Assembly: GCA_964614415.1 (NCBI GenBank)
Contig: CAZTLE010000001.1
Coordinates: 1-64,000 of the forward strand
Reading direction: 5' to 3'
From: CAZTLE01 sp964614415
Lineage (GTDB): Bacteria; Bacteroidota; Bacteroidia; Flavobacteriales; Flavobacteriaceae
DNA length: 64,000 nucleotides
The first letter of the stretch is position 1. The number at the start of each line of letters is the position of its first letter. Below the pieces are notes generated by a model that was not told the DNA's origin, ran no database searches, and saw only the letters and a list, made by a program, of their open reading frames with translations. A program made the position numbers and the translations under genes. Below are positions 37,351 through 46,008 of this stretch, one piece after another.

Positions 37351-40146
37351 ATGAAAGACGCGTATATAGATCAGCAGGCATTTGAATCCACGGCAGAAGT
37401 GGATAAGAAAATGGCCTATATCGACGGACAACCTTTCGAAATCAAGGAAGGGGAGACCATGCTTTCATTTATTAGAAGGTACAAGGATAAACACCTCGTA
37501 CCTACCTTGTGCGATGCTCCAAACCTGGACCCATTCGGTTCATGTCGTGTGTGCAGTGTGGAGGTGGCTCTTAGTGAAGATGGTCCGGTAAAGACCATGG
37601 CATCCTGCCACTCTCCGGTGGGTGAAGGGCAATACATCTACACCAGCACCGCTTCGGTGAAAGCACTTCGGAAGAATATTATCGAGTTGGTGCTTACCGA
37701 TCATCCGCTCGATTGCCTAACCTGTGAAGTCAATGGCAATTGCGAATTGCAAACGGTTGCCGCTCAGGTTGGGATACGCGATGTGCGCTATCCGGAAGGA
37801 GAGAATCACTTGCACAAGGAGAAGGATCTAAGTCATCCGTATATGACTTCCGATCTCTCCAAATGCATCAACTGCTACCGCTGCGTTCGTGCCTGCGACG
37901 AAGTACAGGGAGAGTTTGTGTTGAGCATGGCGGGAAGAGGTTTCGACTCGCATATTATCAAGGGCCTGGATCAGTCTTTCATGGAATCCGATTGTGTAAG
38001 TTGTGGTGCTTGTTCACAGGCGTGTCCCACTTCGGCTATTTCGGATGTATTCCAATCGAAGGCCATTATGGCGACCGATACCACACGTACGGTCTGCACC
38101 TATTGCGGTGTAGGTTGTAACCTGGAGGTATCTACAAGCAGTGGTGAAATTGTGAGTATCACTGCACCGTACGATGCAGAGGTGAATCAAGGCCATACCT
38201 GCCTCAAGGGGCGCTATGCGTTTAAATTCTATGACCATCCCGAGCGCTTGAAGTCGCCTATGATCAAGCGAAATGGTGAGTTTGAAGAGGTGAGCTGGGA
38301 TGAAGTATACGATTATATCACATCGAAGTTTAACTACTACAAAGAAGAATTCGGACCGGATTCTCTGGCCGGAATTTCGTCCTCACGATGTACGAACGAA
38401 GAGAACTACTTAATGCAGAAGTTCTATCGTGCGGTGATTCAAACAAACAATATCGACGGATGTGCCCGGGTATGTCATTCGCCTACCGCTTTAGGTATGC
38501 AGCGCACCTTTGGTACAGGAGCCGCGACCAATTCCATAGAAGACATAAAACATACGAATTGTGTTATGATCATTGGCGCCAATCCTACGGATGCGCATCC
38601 CGTGACCGGAGCCAAGTTGAAGCAGTTCGCGATGAAGAACGATAATGTGACGATAGTCATCGATCCGCGACGTACGGAGATGGCGCGCTATGCCGATTAC
38701 CACTTGCCATTACGACCTGGGACGAACGTAGCGGTGCTCAATATGATGATGTACTATATCATTTCAGAAGGGCTAACGGATGACGATTTCATCGCCAATC
38801 GCAGCGAGGGATACGAAGAATTTAAAGAGCACATACTTCAGCTGGACATCGATAAGATGGAAGCGGTTTCCGGTGTTGACAGAAACCTGGTACGTGAGGC
38901 AGCTATAGCTTATGCCACAGCCCCTAATGCCATGTCTTTCCATGGATTGGGTGTTACCGAGCACTCCCAGGGAACCTTCACGGTAATGCAGATTGCCGAT
39001 TTGGCAATCATGACTGGAAACATTGGTCGACCGGGAGTAGGGGTGAATCCGCTACGTGGGCAGAACAATGTACAAGGATCGGCTGATATGGGCGTACAAC
39101 CCCATCAGGGTGCCGGATACCTCGACGTTACAAAAGACGATGTCAACGAGAAATACAATATGTTCTATGGTGTGGATGTACCCACACATATCGGGTATAA
39201 GATCCCTGAAATGTTCGAAGCAGCACTCGAAGGAAAACTGAAGGCGCTTTGGATCATTGGAGAGGATGTGGTGCAAACCGATCCAAACACCAAAAAAGTA
39301 ATCCGTGCGCTGGAAGCGACCGATCTCGTGATCGTCCAGGAACTGTTCATGACGGAAACAGCCAAGTGCGCCGATGTGATCCTGCCCGGTTCGTCTTTCC
39401 TCGAAAAGAGTGGCACATTCACGAATGGAGAGCGCAGGGTACAGGCCGTACGACAGGTGGTTGAGCCTCTGGAAGGTACTAAACCCGACGGTCAGATTAT
39501 CGTTGATATTATGAATCGTATGGGATATGATCAGCCCGATTATACCCCGGATGGCATGCTGGATGAGATTTCTCAGATCGTGCCGTTCTTTGCGGGAATC
39601 CGATGGGATCGTCTGGGTGATAATGGTCTGCAATGGCCGGTTGCTCCGGATGGTACCGATACGCAAATTCTTCACAAAGAGGAATTCAAACGCGGTAAAG
39701 GCTACTTCGAGTTCAACCCCTGGGAAGAAACTGTGGAGATCACCGAACACGGCAAGGACTATCCATACATCCTTACGACCAACCGCGAGTTGGAGCACTA
39801 CAATTGCGGTGCCATGACACGCCGAACAGCCAATGAAAAGATACTTTCGGACGACTACCTGATGATCAATCCACAGGATGCGGCTGAAAACCTCATCAAC
39901 GAAGGAGATTATGTTTGCCTGGAATCGCCACGCGGAAAGGTGGACGTTAAAGCTCGCATTACAGATGAAGTAAAGCCCGGAATTCTGAGTAGCACGTTCC
40001 ACTTCCCGGAGATCATGATGAACATCATTACCAGTGATGTACATGATTCGGAAGCGAAATGTCCGGAATATAAAGTAGTTGCCGTACGTATTCGGAAGAG
40101 TAAGGGCAAGTTCAAGCAGAAGATGCAACAACAAGCGGAAGCCTGA
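37351..40146 (+). CDS. formate dehydrogenase, molybdopterin-binding catalytic subunit
   Basis: 931 residues. In order: 2Fe-2S ferredoxin domain (C54, C65, C68, C86), a His-Cys3 4Fe-4S domain (H118, C122, C125, C131), two 4Fe-4S ferredoxin clusters (C172-C182 and C215-C225), the Fe-S of the molybdopterin domain (CTYCGVGC at 249-256), and the catalytic domain. The active-site residue is Cys375 followed by His376 (ARVCHSPTALG), encoded by TGT, so it is a cysteine and not a selenocysteine enzyme. The domain series matches cytoplasmic NAD-coupled formate dehydrogenases. Its stop overlaps the ModE-like gene (TGATG). Confidence 0.94.
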   Translation: MKDAYIDQQAFESTAEVDKKMAYIDGQPFEIKEGETMLSFIRRYKDKHLVPTLCDAPNLDPFGSCRVCSVEVALSEDGPVKTMASCHSPVGEGQYIYTSTASVKALRKNIIELVLTDHPLDCLTCEVNGNCELQTVAAQVGIRDVRYPEGENHLHKEKDLSHPYMTSDLSKCINCYRCVRACDEVQGEFVLSMAGRGFDSHIIKGLDQSFMESDCVSCGACSQACPTSAISDVFQSKAIMATDTTRTVCTYCGVGCNLEVSTSSGEIVSITAPYDAEVNQGHTCLKGRYAFKFYDHPERLKSPMIKRNGEFEEVSWDEVYDYITSKFNYYKEEFGPDSLAGISSSRCTNEENYLMQKFYRAVIQTNNIDGCARVCHSPTALGMQRTFGTGAATNSIEDIKHTNCVMIIGANPTDAHPVTGAKLKQFAMKNDNVTIVIDPRRTEMARYADYHLPLRPGTNVAVLNMMMYYIISEGLTDDDFIANRSEGYEEFKEHILQLDIDKMEAVSGVDRNLVREAAIAYATAPNAMSFHGLGVTEHSQGTFTVMQIADLAIMTGNIGRPGVGVNPLRGQNNVQGSADMGVQPHQGAGYLDVTKDDVNEKYNMFYGVDVPTHIGYKIPEMFEAALEGKLKALWIIGEDVVQTDPNTKKVIRALEATDLVIVQELFMTETAKCADVILPGSSFLEKSGTFTNGERRVQAVRQVVEPLEGTKPDGQIIVDIMNRMGYDQPDYTPDGMLDEISQIVPFFAGIRWDRLGDNGLQWPVAPDGTDTQILHKEEFKRGKGYFEFNPWEETVEITEHGKDYPYILTTNRELEHYNCGAMTRRTANEKILSDDYLMINPQDAAENLINEGDYVCLESPRGKVDVKARITDEVKPGILSSTFHFPEIMMNIITSDVHDSEAKCPEYKVVAVRIRKSKGKFKQKMQQQAEA

Positions 40147-40484
40147 TGAAATACAAGATCAAAAGTCGGATCTGGATCGAAGCCGATGACAATATGTTAC
40201 TCGGGGAAGGGCGGGTGCGACTTTTGAAAGCCATAGACGAAACCGGCTCTCTTTCCAAGGCAGCCAAATCTCAGAACATGTCGTACAAGAAAGCCTGGCG
40301 GTTGATCGATGAGGTCAATCAATCCGCCAAGGAACCTGTGGTTATTGCCAGTATTGGCGGCAAGGATGGGGGAGGTTCGGCCTTAACGCCTTATGGAAAG
40401 TCACTGGTAGACGCTTTTGAAGAGATCAACAGGAATTGTTGGGAATACCTGGATTCCCAGGTGTCCAAGATCGCAGGGATGTGA
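40146..40484 (+). CDS. ModE-like winged-helix regulator
   Basis: 112 residues corresponding to the DNA-binding N-terminal domain of ModE. GRVRLLKAIDETGSLSKAA and SYKKAWRLIDEVNQ form the winged HTH, and GGKDGGGSALTPYGKSLVDAF closes it. The molybdate-binding MOP domains of full ModE are absent, so it may respond to molybdenum indirectly or act as a plain regulator. Overlaps on both sides (one base with the formate dehydrogenase stop, four with mobA) put it firmly in the molybdoenzyme operon. Confidence 0.85.
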   Translation: MKYKIKSRIWIEADDNMLLGEGRVRLLKAIDETGSLSKAAKSQNMSYKKAWRLIDEVNQSAKEPVVIASIGGKDGGGSALTPYGKSLVDAFEEINRNCWEYLDSQVSKIAGM

Positions 40485-41077
40485 CTTCAGAAACAAATTC
40501 AAACAACATTACGGGTATTATTCTGGCTGGCGGAAAAAGCAGCCGTATGGGGCGCGATAAGGGGCTTATCGAATTCCAGGGAAAGACATTTGTTGAGTAT
40601 GTACTGGCCGCTATGAAACCGTTGGTGCAGGACGTGATTATCGTAACCGGAAATCCGGAATACGATCGGTTCGATGCACAAAGGATAGAAGACAGTGTTC
40701 CGGATGCCGGACCACTGGCTGGTGTATTAACCGGACTTCAGCATTCAAAAACCGACAGAAACCTGGTTGTAAGCTGTGATATTCCGGGCATAACAACCGA
40801 CCACCTTAAGCGTTTAACAGAGCTTTCCCCGAAAGAACAGCCGGATGTGGTTCAACTCGCCCGTGGAACGCAGACGATGCCCCTGGTTGCTTTATACAGC
40901 AAATCCTGTATGCAAACCTTTAAAGGCTTATTGGATAGTGGAGAACGCAGATTACGGTATGCCGTGAGTCAGTGTAAAACACTTACACTAACAATGGAGG
41001 ATTCATGGTGGGGAGGCGTGGAAGACATCAATACACCCGATCAATTCGAGGGTTTACAAGATCATTACTCCGGATAG
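40481..41077 (+). CDS. mobA: molybdenum cofactor guanylyltransferase MobA
   Basis: 198 residues from GTG 40481, whose GTGA overlaps the preceding stop. A longer frame to 40436 would run inside the ModE-like gene and is rejected. The nucleotide-binding signature ILAGGKSSRMGRDKGLIEF is complete, followed by DSVPDAGPLAGVLTGL and VVSCDIPGI. MobA attaches GMP to the molybdenum cofactor to make the guanine dinucleotide form used by formate dehydrogenases of this type. It is the last gene of the operon and overlaps the convergent DinB-like gene by 13 bases. Confidence 0.93.
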   Translation: MTSETNSNNITGIILAGGKSSRMGRDKGLIEFQGKTFVEYVLAAMKPLVQDVIIVTGNPEYDRFDAQRIEDSVPDAGPLAGVLTGLQHSKTDRNLVVSCDIPGITTDHLKRLTELSPKEQPDVVQLARGTQTMPLVALYSKSCMQTFKGLLDSGERRLRYAVSQCKTLTLTMEDSWWGGVEDINTPDQFEGLQDHYSG

Positions 41078-41724
41078 TTCTCGTGCGTTTTGATTTGCCG
41101 GATCTGCCGCAAATGGCGATCGGTATGTGCTATTCCGATAAGTAGCAGTTGATGCAGGTCGCGAACGTCTGCTATGGTAAGCTGGTTGAGGTCCCTTCCA
41201 ACGACAGAATTTCGATAGGTAACATGCTTCCGGAGATCGGCCTTGGTTTCCTCAACGAATTTCGAAAGTTCTTCCCGCGCTTTGTAGAATGCATTTTCGC
41301 ATGCTTCCGGAGACGCATACTTACCTCTGGGCTCAAGGAACCATGATGCCTTTCCTGAGGTCGTATCCGTTGCATAGTTGGTGAATCGTTCGTCTTGTCC
41401 TTCGGTAATGGATCGGTATTGCAATTGTTCCGGAGCTTTGGAAGTCACGGTTATTTCCCTGTAGTGAAGCTGATTTTGCATTTCCAGATGTTCCACAATT
41501 TCGAGTATGGACCAGCGGGTGCTGTCTTCTTTGAAAAGCCATTGTTCAGCCGTTAACGAAGCTAGTTCCGAACGAAGTTCGTCGGTTGTCCGGTCCAATT
41601 CTGAAAGGATGAAAGCTCTGTCTTCATCGGTCCACCACGGTTCGGAAGAAGACGTTTCAGTCGGCTGCCTGCATCCGGAGATAAGCAAAACAAGGAGTAA
41701 TACCGGAAGTAGTTTCTTCGTCAT
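41065..41724 (-). CDS. DinB-superfamily lipoprotein
   Basis: 219 residues from ATG 41724. An earlier in-frame ATG at 41757 would precede the signal and overlap the upstream gene. The lipoprotein signal ends in LISGCR (Cys18). The remainder is a DinB-like four-helix bundle: ELDRTTDELRSELASLTAEQ, WSILEIVEHLEMQNQLHY, and near the end LLLIGIAHTDRHLRQIRQI. The usual metal-binding His positions appear kept (His in EHLE, HTDRH). Export of a DinB protein as a lipoprotein is less common. Function unknown. It is last in a minus-strand run of genes with a fatty acid hydroxylase. Confidence 0.75.
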   Translation of the reverse strand: MTKKLLPVLLLVLLISGCRQPTETSSSEPWWTDEDRAFILSELDRTTDELRSELASLTAEQWLFKEDSTRWSILEIVEHLEMQNQLHYREITVTSKAPEQLQYRSITEGQDERFTNYATDTTSGKASWFLEPRGKYASPEACENAFYKAREELSKFVEETKADLRKHVTYRNSVVGRDLNQLTIADVRDLHQLLLIGIAHTDRHLRQIRQIKTHENYPE

Positions 41725-41731
41725 GTTCGGA

Positions 41732-42607
41732 CTAGTTCTTGGGTTTTCGGAAGCCATAACTTATCTGCTTCCAAAAACCCTTGGGAAACTTTTCATCACC
41801 TGGAAAGCCCAATTCGATAGTGCCGCTGTCCTCGGGGATGTAATTGGTCTTAAAGAGATAATCCCAAAGGCTCAAGCTAATTCCAAAGTTAACCCCATAT
41901 TTCCCCTCGGGAAGCACATAGGAGTGGTGGTAGAGGTGCATTACAGGATTGTTCAGAATATATTTTAACGGTCCCCAGGTAATCTTAATGTTGGAGTGAT
42001 TGAAATGTCCGATGGCGATAGCCAGGAAATGAACCACAAAGGCCTGAGTAGGTTCAAAACCACCCAGGATCATCACTGCAAAGACCTTAAGCGGTTTGTA
42101 CAGGATGTTCTCCATCCAGTGATATCGTAGATGGGCTGCAAACCCCATTTCCTTCACACTGTGGTGTACCTTGTGGTACTGCCACAGGACCGGAAATTTG
42201 TGAAGCATAATGTGTGTGAGCCACTGCACAAAGTCGGAAACAATAAAGAACACAGTGAGCTGCAACCACATAGGCCAATCCCTGATGTCTACGATAGCCA
42301 GTGATTCCATAGTAATATTGGCACCACCGAAGGCACGTTCGATGATGGCGTAAAATCCGCTTATGGCAATGGCGAAGACAAAGAAATTAAAGAACATATA
42401 GAATCCGTCCAGCCAAAAGTCCTTTCGGAAAACTGACTGTTCTTTTCGCCAGGGGAATGCAATTTCCAGGCCCCATACGAGCAGGGAAATAGCGATAAGC
42501 CCCCAGAAGTAGTTGGTATACCACGGAACATCAAAAAGTATCGAATTCCAGGTCCAGTCAATAGTACCTGAAATAGCATTCACAAAGGTGTCCCAATAGC
42601 TGTTCAT
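41732..42607 (-). CDS. sterol desaturase/fatty acid hydroxylase-family membrane protein
   Basis: 291 residues with four to five transmembrane helices. The histidine motifs of the non-haem di-iron hydroxylase family are present: HIMLHKFPVLWQYHKVHHS and, later, NHSNI and HLYHHSYVLPEGKYGVNFG. Members hydroxylate or desaturate lipids or carotenoids using oxygen. The gene follows the rhodanese gene by one base and precedes the DinB-like lipoprotein by seven, so it is part of the sulfite-oxidation operon, an unexpected partner whose substrate cannot be predicted. Confidence 0.85.
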   Translation of the reverse strand: MNSYWDTFVNAISGTIDWTWNSILFDVPWYTNYFWGLIAISLLVWGLEIAFPWRKEQSVFRKDFWLDGFYMFFNFFVFAIAISGFYAIIERAFGGANITMESLAIVDIRDWPMWLQLTVFFIVSDFVQWLTHIMLHKFPVLWQYHKVHHSVKEMGFAAHLRYHWMENILYKPLKVFAVMILGGFEPTQAFVVHFLAIAIGHFNHSNIKITWGPLKYILNNPVMHLYHHSYVLPEGKYGVNFGISLSLWDYLFKTNYIPEDSGTIELGFPGDEKFPKGFWKQISYGFRKPKN

Positions 42608-42608
42608 C

Positions 42609-43556
42609 TTATTCTAAAATTGTAGTTAGACTGTCCTTTTCGATTGGAAGATCGAAATAACTCCACTCTGTCCAGGATCCGTCATAATTTCGAACATTCG
42701 TATACCCAAGTATTTGAGTCAATACAAAGGTAGTGTGTGCGGAACGAACTCCCGAATGACAGTACGGAATTATGAGGTGATCTTTAGGAACATTTAACGT
42801 TCCGTAGACCTTTTTGAGCTCTTCGGTTGGCTTAAGTCGTCCATGATTATCGAAATCGACGGCCTCTTCCCAATCGATCCAGATGCTGCCGGGAATCCTA
42901 CCTCCTTTAAAGGCACCTTTCTTTTGTCTTTTACCGGTATATTCGTCCCAGCTGCGCGTATCGAGAATTAACGCTTTGTCCAAAGGCAGTTCCGACAATT
43001 CATCTTTAGAAATGTAGTATATCATTGTTGCTGGATTCCATGCGACTTCCTCGGGTAAGGGACAGGTTATTAACGTCGGGGTTATTTCAATGGCGCCGCC
43101 ATTATTTTTCCATGCTTCCAGCCCTCCGTTCAATACTTTGACATTGTCAAAACCATAGTTCTTCAGTATCCACCAAAATCTGGCAGCATCACAACCACCT
43201 CGATCGTCATAGACAATTACATTGTCTTTCGATGTTATACAGAGCTTGAGCAACTTTGAGTACACTGCGTCTCTTGATGCCATCATTCCACCATAGGGAT
43301 AGGATTGGTCTTCCATATCTGCCCTCCATATACTTTGTGCGTTTGGAAGATGTCCCAGATGGTAGTCGGATTCTCTTCTGAAATCTATAACCCGGGTATT
43401 ATAAAGAATGCTGTCGGTGAGTTCGGCTGGTTCGACAATATGAGACTCCGAAATGACTATTGGGTCCGGTTCTTTATCAGATTTACATGAAGAAACGAAC
43501 AAAACAATGGCAAATAACAGTTCAATCCTCCAACGCATACCATTCGATGTTTTCAA
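42609..43556 (-). CDS. periplasmic two-domain rhodanese (thiosulfate/3-mercaptopyruvate sulfurtransferase) lipoprotein
   Basis: 315 residues. A lipoprotein signal ends in FVSSCKS (Cys24). Two rhodanese domains follow: the first (about 40-160) has the inactive loop DRGGCDAARFWW, and the second (about 185-310) carries the catalytic Cys266 in PYCHSGVRSAH. The loop CHSGVR suggests transfer to thiols or cyanide. It overlaps the cytochrome gene by 35 bases; the ATG at 43538 would shorten this to 17. With the cytochrome and the sulfite-dehydrogenase-like enzyme it forms a periplasmic sulfur-oxidation set in which it could release sulfite from thiosulfate. Confidence 0.85.
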   Translation of the reverse strand: MKTSNGMRWRIELLFAIVLFVSSCKSDKEPDPIVISESHIVEPAELTDSILYNTRVIDFRRESDYHLGHLPNAQSIWRADMEDQSYPYGGMMASRDAVYSKLLKLCITSKDNVIVYDDRGGCDAARFWWILKNYGFDNVKVLNGGLEAWKNNGGAIEITPTLITCPLPEEVAWNPATMIYYISKDELSELPLDKALILDTRSWDEYTGKRQKKGAFKGGRIPGSIWIDWEEAVDFDNHGRLKPTEELKKVYGTLNVPKDHLIIPYCHSGVRSAHTTFVLTQILGYTNVRNYDGSWTEWSYFDLPIEKDSLTTILE

Positions 43557-43977
43557 GGTTCTGTCTCCGTCCCTTTTTTGTCGGAGCGTAATGCGTAGCG
43601 AGGTAGCTCACAATGATCGGTTCGTTATCACCCAGATCCCAAAGGTTCTGAGTTTCCTGCATCCAGCGAATGGTCGCCTCCCAGCGTTCTTTGGACATCC
43701 GGTTTTGAGTCACCAATTTGGCCGAATGACAATTCGTGCAGTTGTTTACTACTTCCATCAGACCCTCACCTTCTACAAAACCGGTACGTACGTGAATCCC
43801 GTTTTCAATGCGATCGTCCGTCTCTTCTTCAATGGCCACATATTCTTCGGAAGCCGATTGCGGATTGAGCATGACATATACCCCAAGAATTATAAACACC
43901 ACGATCATAGTGAGAAATGCAAACAATGCCTTGTACATGGCTTTCACACTCTCCCGAAAATTCTCTTGTTTATCCAT
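43522..43977 (-). CDS. membrane-anchored monohaem cytochrome c, probable sulfite dehydrogenase electron acceptor
   Basis: 151 residues. One transmembrane helix (residues 17-37) is followed by a periplasmic domain with a single CxxCH haem site (C80, C83, H84). It shows little similarity to soluble cytochromes and resembles the small subunit-like cytochromes encoded beside sulfite dehydrogenases (SorB type). Its gene lies 94 bases after the molybdenum oxidoreductase gene and overlaps the rhodanese gene. The likely role is taking electrons from sulfite oxidation and passing them to the respiratory chain. Confidence 0.8.
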   Translation of the reverse strand: MDKQENFRESVKAMYKALFAFLTMIVVFIILGVYVMLNPQSASEEYVAIEEETDDRIENGIHVRTGFVEGEGLMEVVNNCTNCHSAKLVTQNRMSKERWEATIRWMQETQNLWDLGDNEPIIVSYLATHYAPTKKGRRQNLENIEWYALED

Positions 43978-44023
43978 CTTGGTAATTGCCTATCTAAAAT
44001 GTTTTGTCATTTTTAAGTTTTTA

Positions 44024-44043
44024 CCCTGAGCTTGTCGAAGGGT
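44024..44043. repeat. short inverted repeat of the CCCTGAGCTTGTCGAAGGG type
   Basis: The 19-20 base sequence has CCCT/AGGG ends and is a familiar scattered intergenic element in Bacteroidota. It lies in the gap between the sulfite-dehydrogenase-like and cytochrome genes. A separate small hairpin (44065-44080) overlaps the stop codon of the former. Confidence 0.4.
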
Positions 44044-44071
44044 GGAATTTGAGATTTGGAGTTTGTCACCT

Positions 44072-45292
44072 TCAGGTGACTTTTATCGCTATTCGATGAC
44101 ATGCATTATTCAGATACCCTTTGGGATTCCATCCCGGAAGAACCATGGGCTGACTTTTTCCGTTGGAATCGGTCGCACGACTCCATACTTCGTAATACCC
44201 TTTTTTGGGAAACTGTATTGATGCCTTGAAATGCTGCCATGCTAATCGGTTTACGGGCTTTTCCAACGTACAGGATTTCCAGGTACTACCAAAGTCAATA
44301 GAGTATTCAACTTTAATCACTTCCAGTTCTCCGGCCCAGGCATGCCCTCGAATATTCAATGTCTTTCCGGAAGACAGCATAGCGCCCGACTTCGGATAAG
44401 TAATGAGCGATTTCACCGGCATGGATTCGATGATACACATGCCTTCGTCTGCAACGGTATCACCCGGGGCGACCGTTTCACAGGGGACACGATATGAAGT
44501 ACCGGTCATTTTGGCCCCGTCGTGTACTTTATTGCGTACGCTTATCCCGTTAATCCACTTTCCGGAAGCCGAAGCCGGCCAGCCACCCGCCACCAATCGC
44601 AGGGGATACCCATGTGCCAGGGGAATATCGGCGCCGTTCATTTGAAAGGCCAGAAGGGTTTCATCCTGCATAGCTTTTTCGATAGGAACACCACGTGAGA
44701 TCGGTTCTTTTTTGGGATCACCGCTCAAATGCATATCGGCCGCGTGATATCCAATATATACTGCGTTACTTTTGATGCCCACGTCCTGCAACACATCGCG
44801 TAATCGCACACCGGTCCAGTTGGCACATGACACAGCGCCTACCGTCCACTGGTTCCCTTTGGCAGGAGGGTCGAATTCGCTACGGCCATTACCCCCGCAT
44901 TCCAGGGTGAGCTGATACGTGTGTTGCTGGAATCGGGTTTTTAGGTCGTTTAACGAATAGGTCTTTGACTGATTTACGGACTCCCCATCGAAAGTTATCG
45001 TCCAGTTCGCCGCATCTATGTTTTGCGGAATGATCCCATTGTTTCGAATGAACATAAAGGGATTGGTAGTGACCTTTTCATCCAACAGATGTGCCTGAGC
45101 CTCTATATTCCAGGGGCGGTCGTTCAACACCACCATGCGTTTGTCCTTACTGAACAGTTTGAACGGATCAGGATCCTGAAGCCCAATGGGAGTGTACCCT
45201 TCCGGTAGGAGATGGCCAAAGACCACGTCTGCACCTAATACCGCAGTGAATGTTGCGAGTGCACTTTTTTTGATGAAGTTCCGTCTTTTCAT
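44072..45292 (-). CDS. sulfite oxidase-family molybdopterin oxidoreductase (SorA/SoxC-like), Tat-exported
   Basis: 406 residues. The N-terminus is a Tat signal (MKRRNFIKKSALATF), so the folded cofactor-bearing enzyme is sent to the periplasm. The molybdenum-ligating Cys132 lies in LTLECGGNGRS, and other family segments are NWTGVRLRDVL, HGYPLRLVAGGWPA and the C-terminal dimerisation domain with SGKTLNIRGHAWAG and EVWSRATDSNGK. It should oxidise sulfite to sulfate with electrons leaving through the cytochrome c encoded next. A TtrA/YedY-type function is less likely given the neighbours. Confidence 0.88.
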   Translation of the reverse strand: MKRRNFIKKSALATFTAVLGADVVFGHLLPEGYTPIGLQDPDPFKLFSKDKRMVVLNDRPWNIEAQAHLLDEKVTTNPFMFIRNNGIIPQNIDAANWTITFDGESVNQSKTYSLNDLKTRFQQHTYQLTLECGGNGRSEFDPPAKGNQWTVGAVSCANWTGVRLRDVLQDVGIKSNAVYIGYHAADMHLSGDPKKEPISRGVPIEKAMQDETLLAFQMNGADIPLAHGYPLRLVAGGWPASASGKWINGISVRNKVHDGAKMTGTSYRVPCETVAPGDTVADEGMCIIESMPVKSLITYPKSGAMLSSGKTLNIRGHAWAGELEVIKVEYSIDFGSTWKSCTLEKPVNRLAWQHFKASIQFPKKGYYEVWSRATDSNGKSQPMVLPGWNPKGYLNNACHRIAIKVT

Positions 45293-45327
45293 GAATTTGA
45301 GACAAGAAGATCATCAAAAGTAAGAAT

Positions 45328-45357
45328 TAATTCAGCATCTGCTCAAAGATGCAATTA
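45328..45357 (-). terminator. candidate terminator after the membrane-protein gene
   Basis: GCATCT (45335-45340) pairs with AGATGC (45347-45352) around a six-base loop, flanked by TAATT/AATTA. It begins at the stop codon of the gene at 45355 and is followed on minus by a weak T-rich stretch. It would partly separate this gene from the sulfite operon 62 bases downstream. Confidence 0.4.
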
Positions 45358-46008
45358 TTCAGTAGGAGGGGTCATTATTTTGTAACCCTTAAGTGCAAAA
45401 GGAAGCACCACAACCTGAACAATGGCAATTATGACTCCAATCTGATCGCTTAACTCATGGCTTTCTCCGGTTCGTAACAGTATGGCCTGGAGGGGTATTG
45501 GAAGCAGAATGAGCAAGGTCCAGATCCTGTTCTTTTTCACCCATTGCGCATTAAAGGGACGACCCCTGTCCTGAATGATGAAATAGATCATGGCCGCCAA
45601 AAGCAAAGTCACAGCCGGGACAATAACGTATGAGAGATCCAGATGAATTCCCAGGGTGTCTCCATGGAACTCGTAGCCACCTCCCAGGAAAACCTGGTAC
45701 AGGCTGTTCGTAAAGATGAAGCCATACCACAATAGTCCCAGTGTGTAAAATATGATGCGTTTGCCAGTCCAGTACATGGACCACATAAGAAAGAAACCTA
45801 TGGCGAAATTAATCACCAGGTAATAGTAGTCAGTTGATAACCCTGCTCCGCTAAATGTGAGGCCATAGAAACTTGTGCCCCATCGATAGGATTCCCCGTC
45901 GCATAACGATCGAAGAAACGGTAACCAGGTAGTTATAAACGTGAGAGCGGTTACGAACAGAAACCAGCTTAGTAGATTGAAAAATCTTTGATTGGTAATT
46001 TTTTTCAT
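45355..46008 (-). CDS. six-helix membrane protein of unknown function
   Basis: 217 residues with about six hydrophobic helices covering most of the length: FFNLLSWFLFVTALTFITTW, YYYLVINFAIGFFLMWSMYW and ITLLLAAMIYFIIQD-like segments. There is no motif I can assign. It lies upstream of the sulfite-dehydrogenase-like gene on the same strand, 62 bases away, with a possible terminator between, so it may be an independent unit. A role as a quinone-side partner of the sulfur-oxidation set is possible but unsupported. Confidence 0.6.
   Translation of the reverse strand: MKKITNQRFFNLLSWFLFVTALTFITTWLPFLRSLCDGESYRWGTSFYGLTFSGAGLSTDYYYLVINFAIGFFLMWSMYWTGKRIIFYTLGLLWYGFIFTNSLYQVFLGGGYEFHGDTLGIHLDLSYVIVPAVTLLLAAMIYFIIQDRGRPFNAQWVKKNRIWTLLILLPIPLQAILLRTGESHELSDQIGVIIAIVQVVVLPFALKGYKIMTPPTE

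Noticed and set aside
38473..38478. Possible selenocysteine at the formate dehydrogenase active site
   Set aside because: The codon for residue 375 is TGT followed by CAT, so the residue is cysteine and no recoding is needed.
39052..40134. A 360-codon open frame on the minus strand across the formate dehydrogenase gene
   Set aside because: It lies wholly antisense to a gene with clear molybdoenzyme motifs, has no signal or domain pattern of its own and reflects codon usage of the real gene.
44065..44080. Hairpin at the stop of the sulfite-dehydrogenase-like gene as a terminator
   Set aside because: The stem includes the stop codon and on the coding strand is followed by AAAC, not T-rich sequence. 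The next genes are probably in the same operon.
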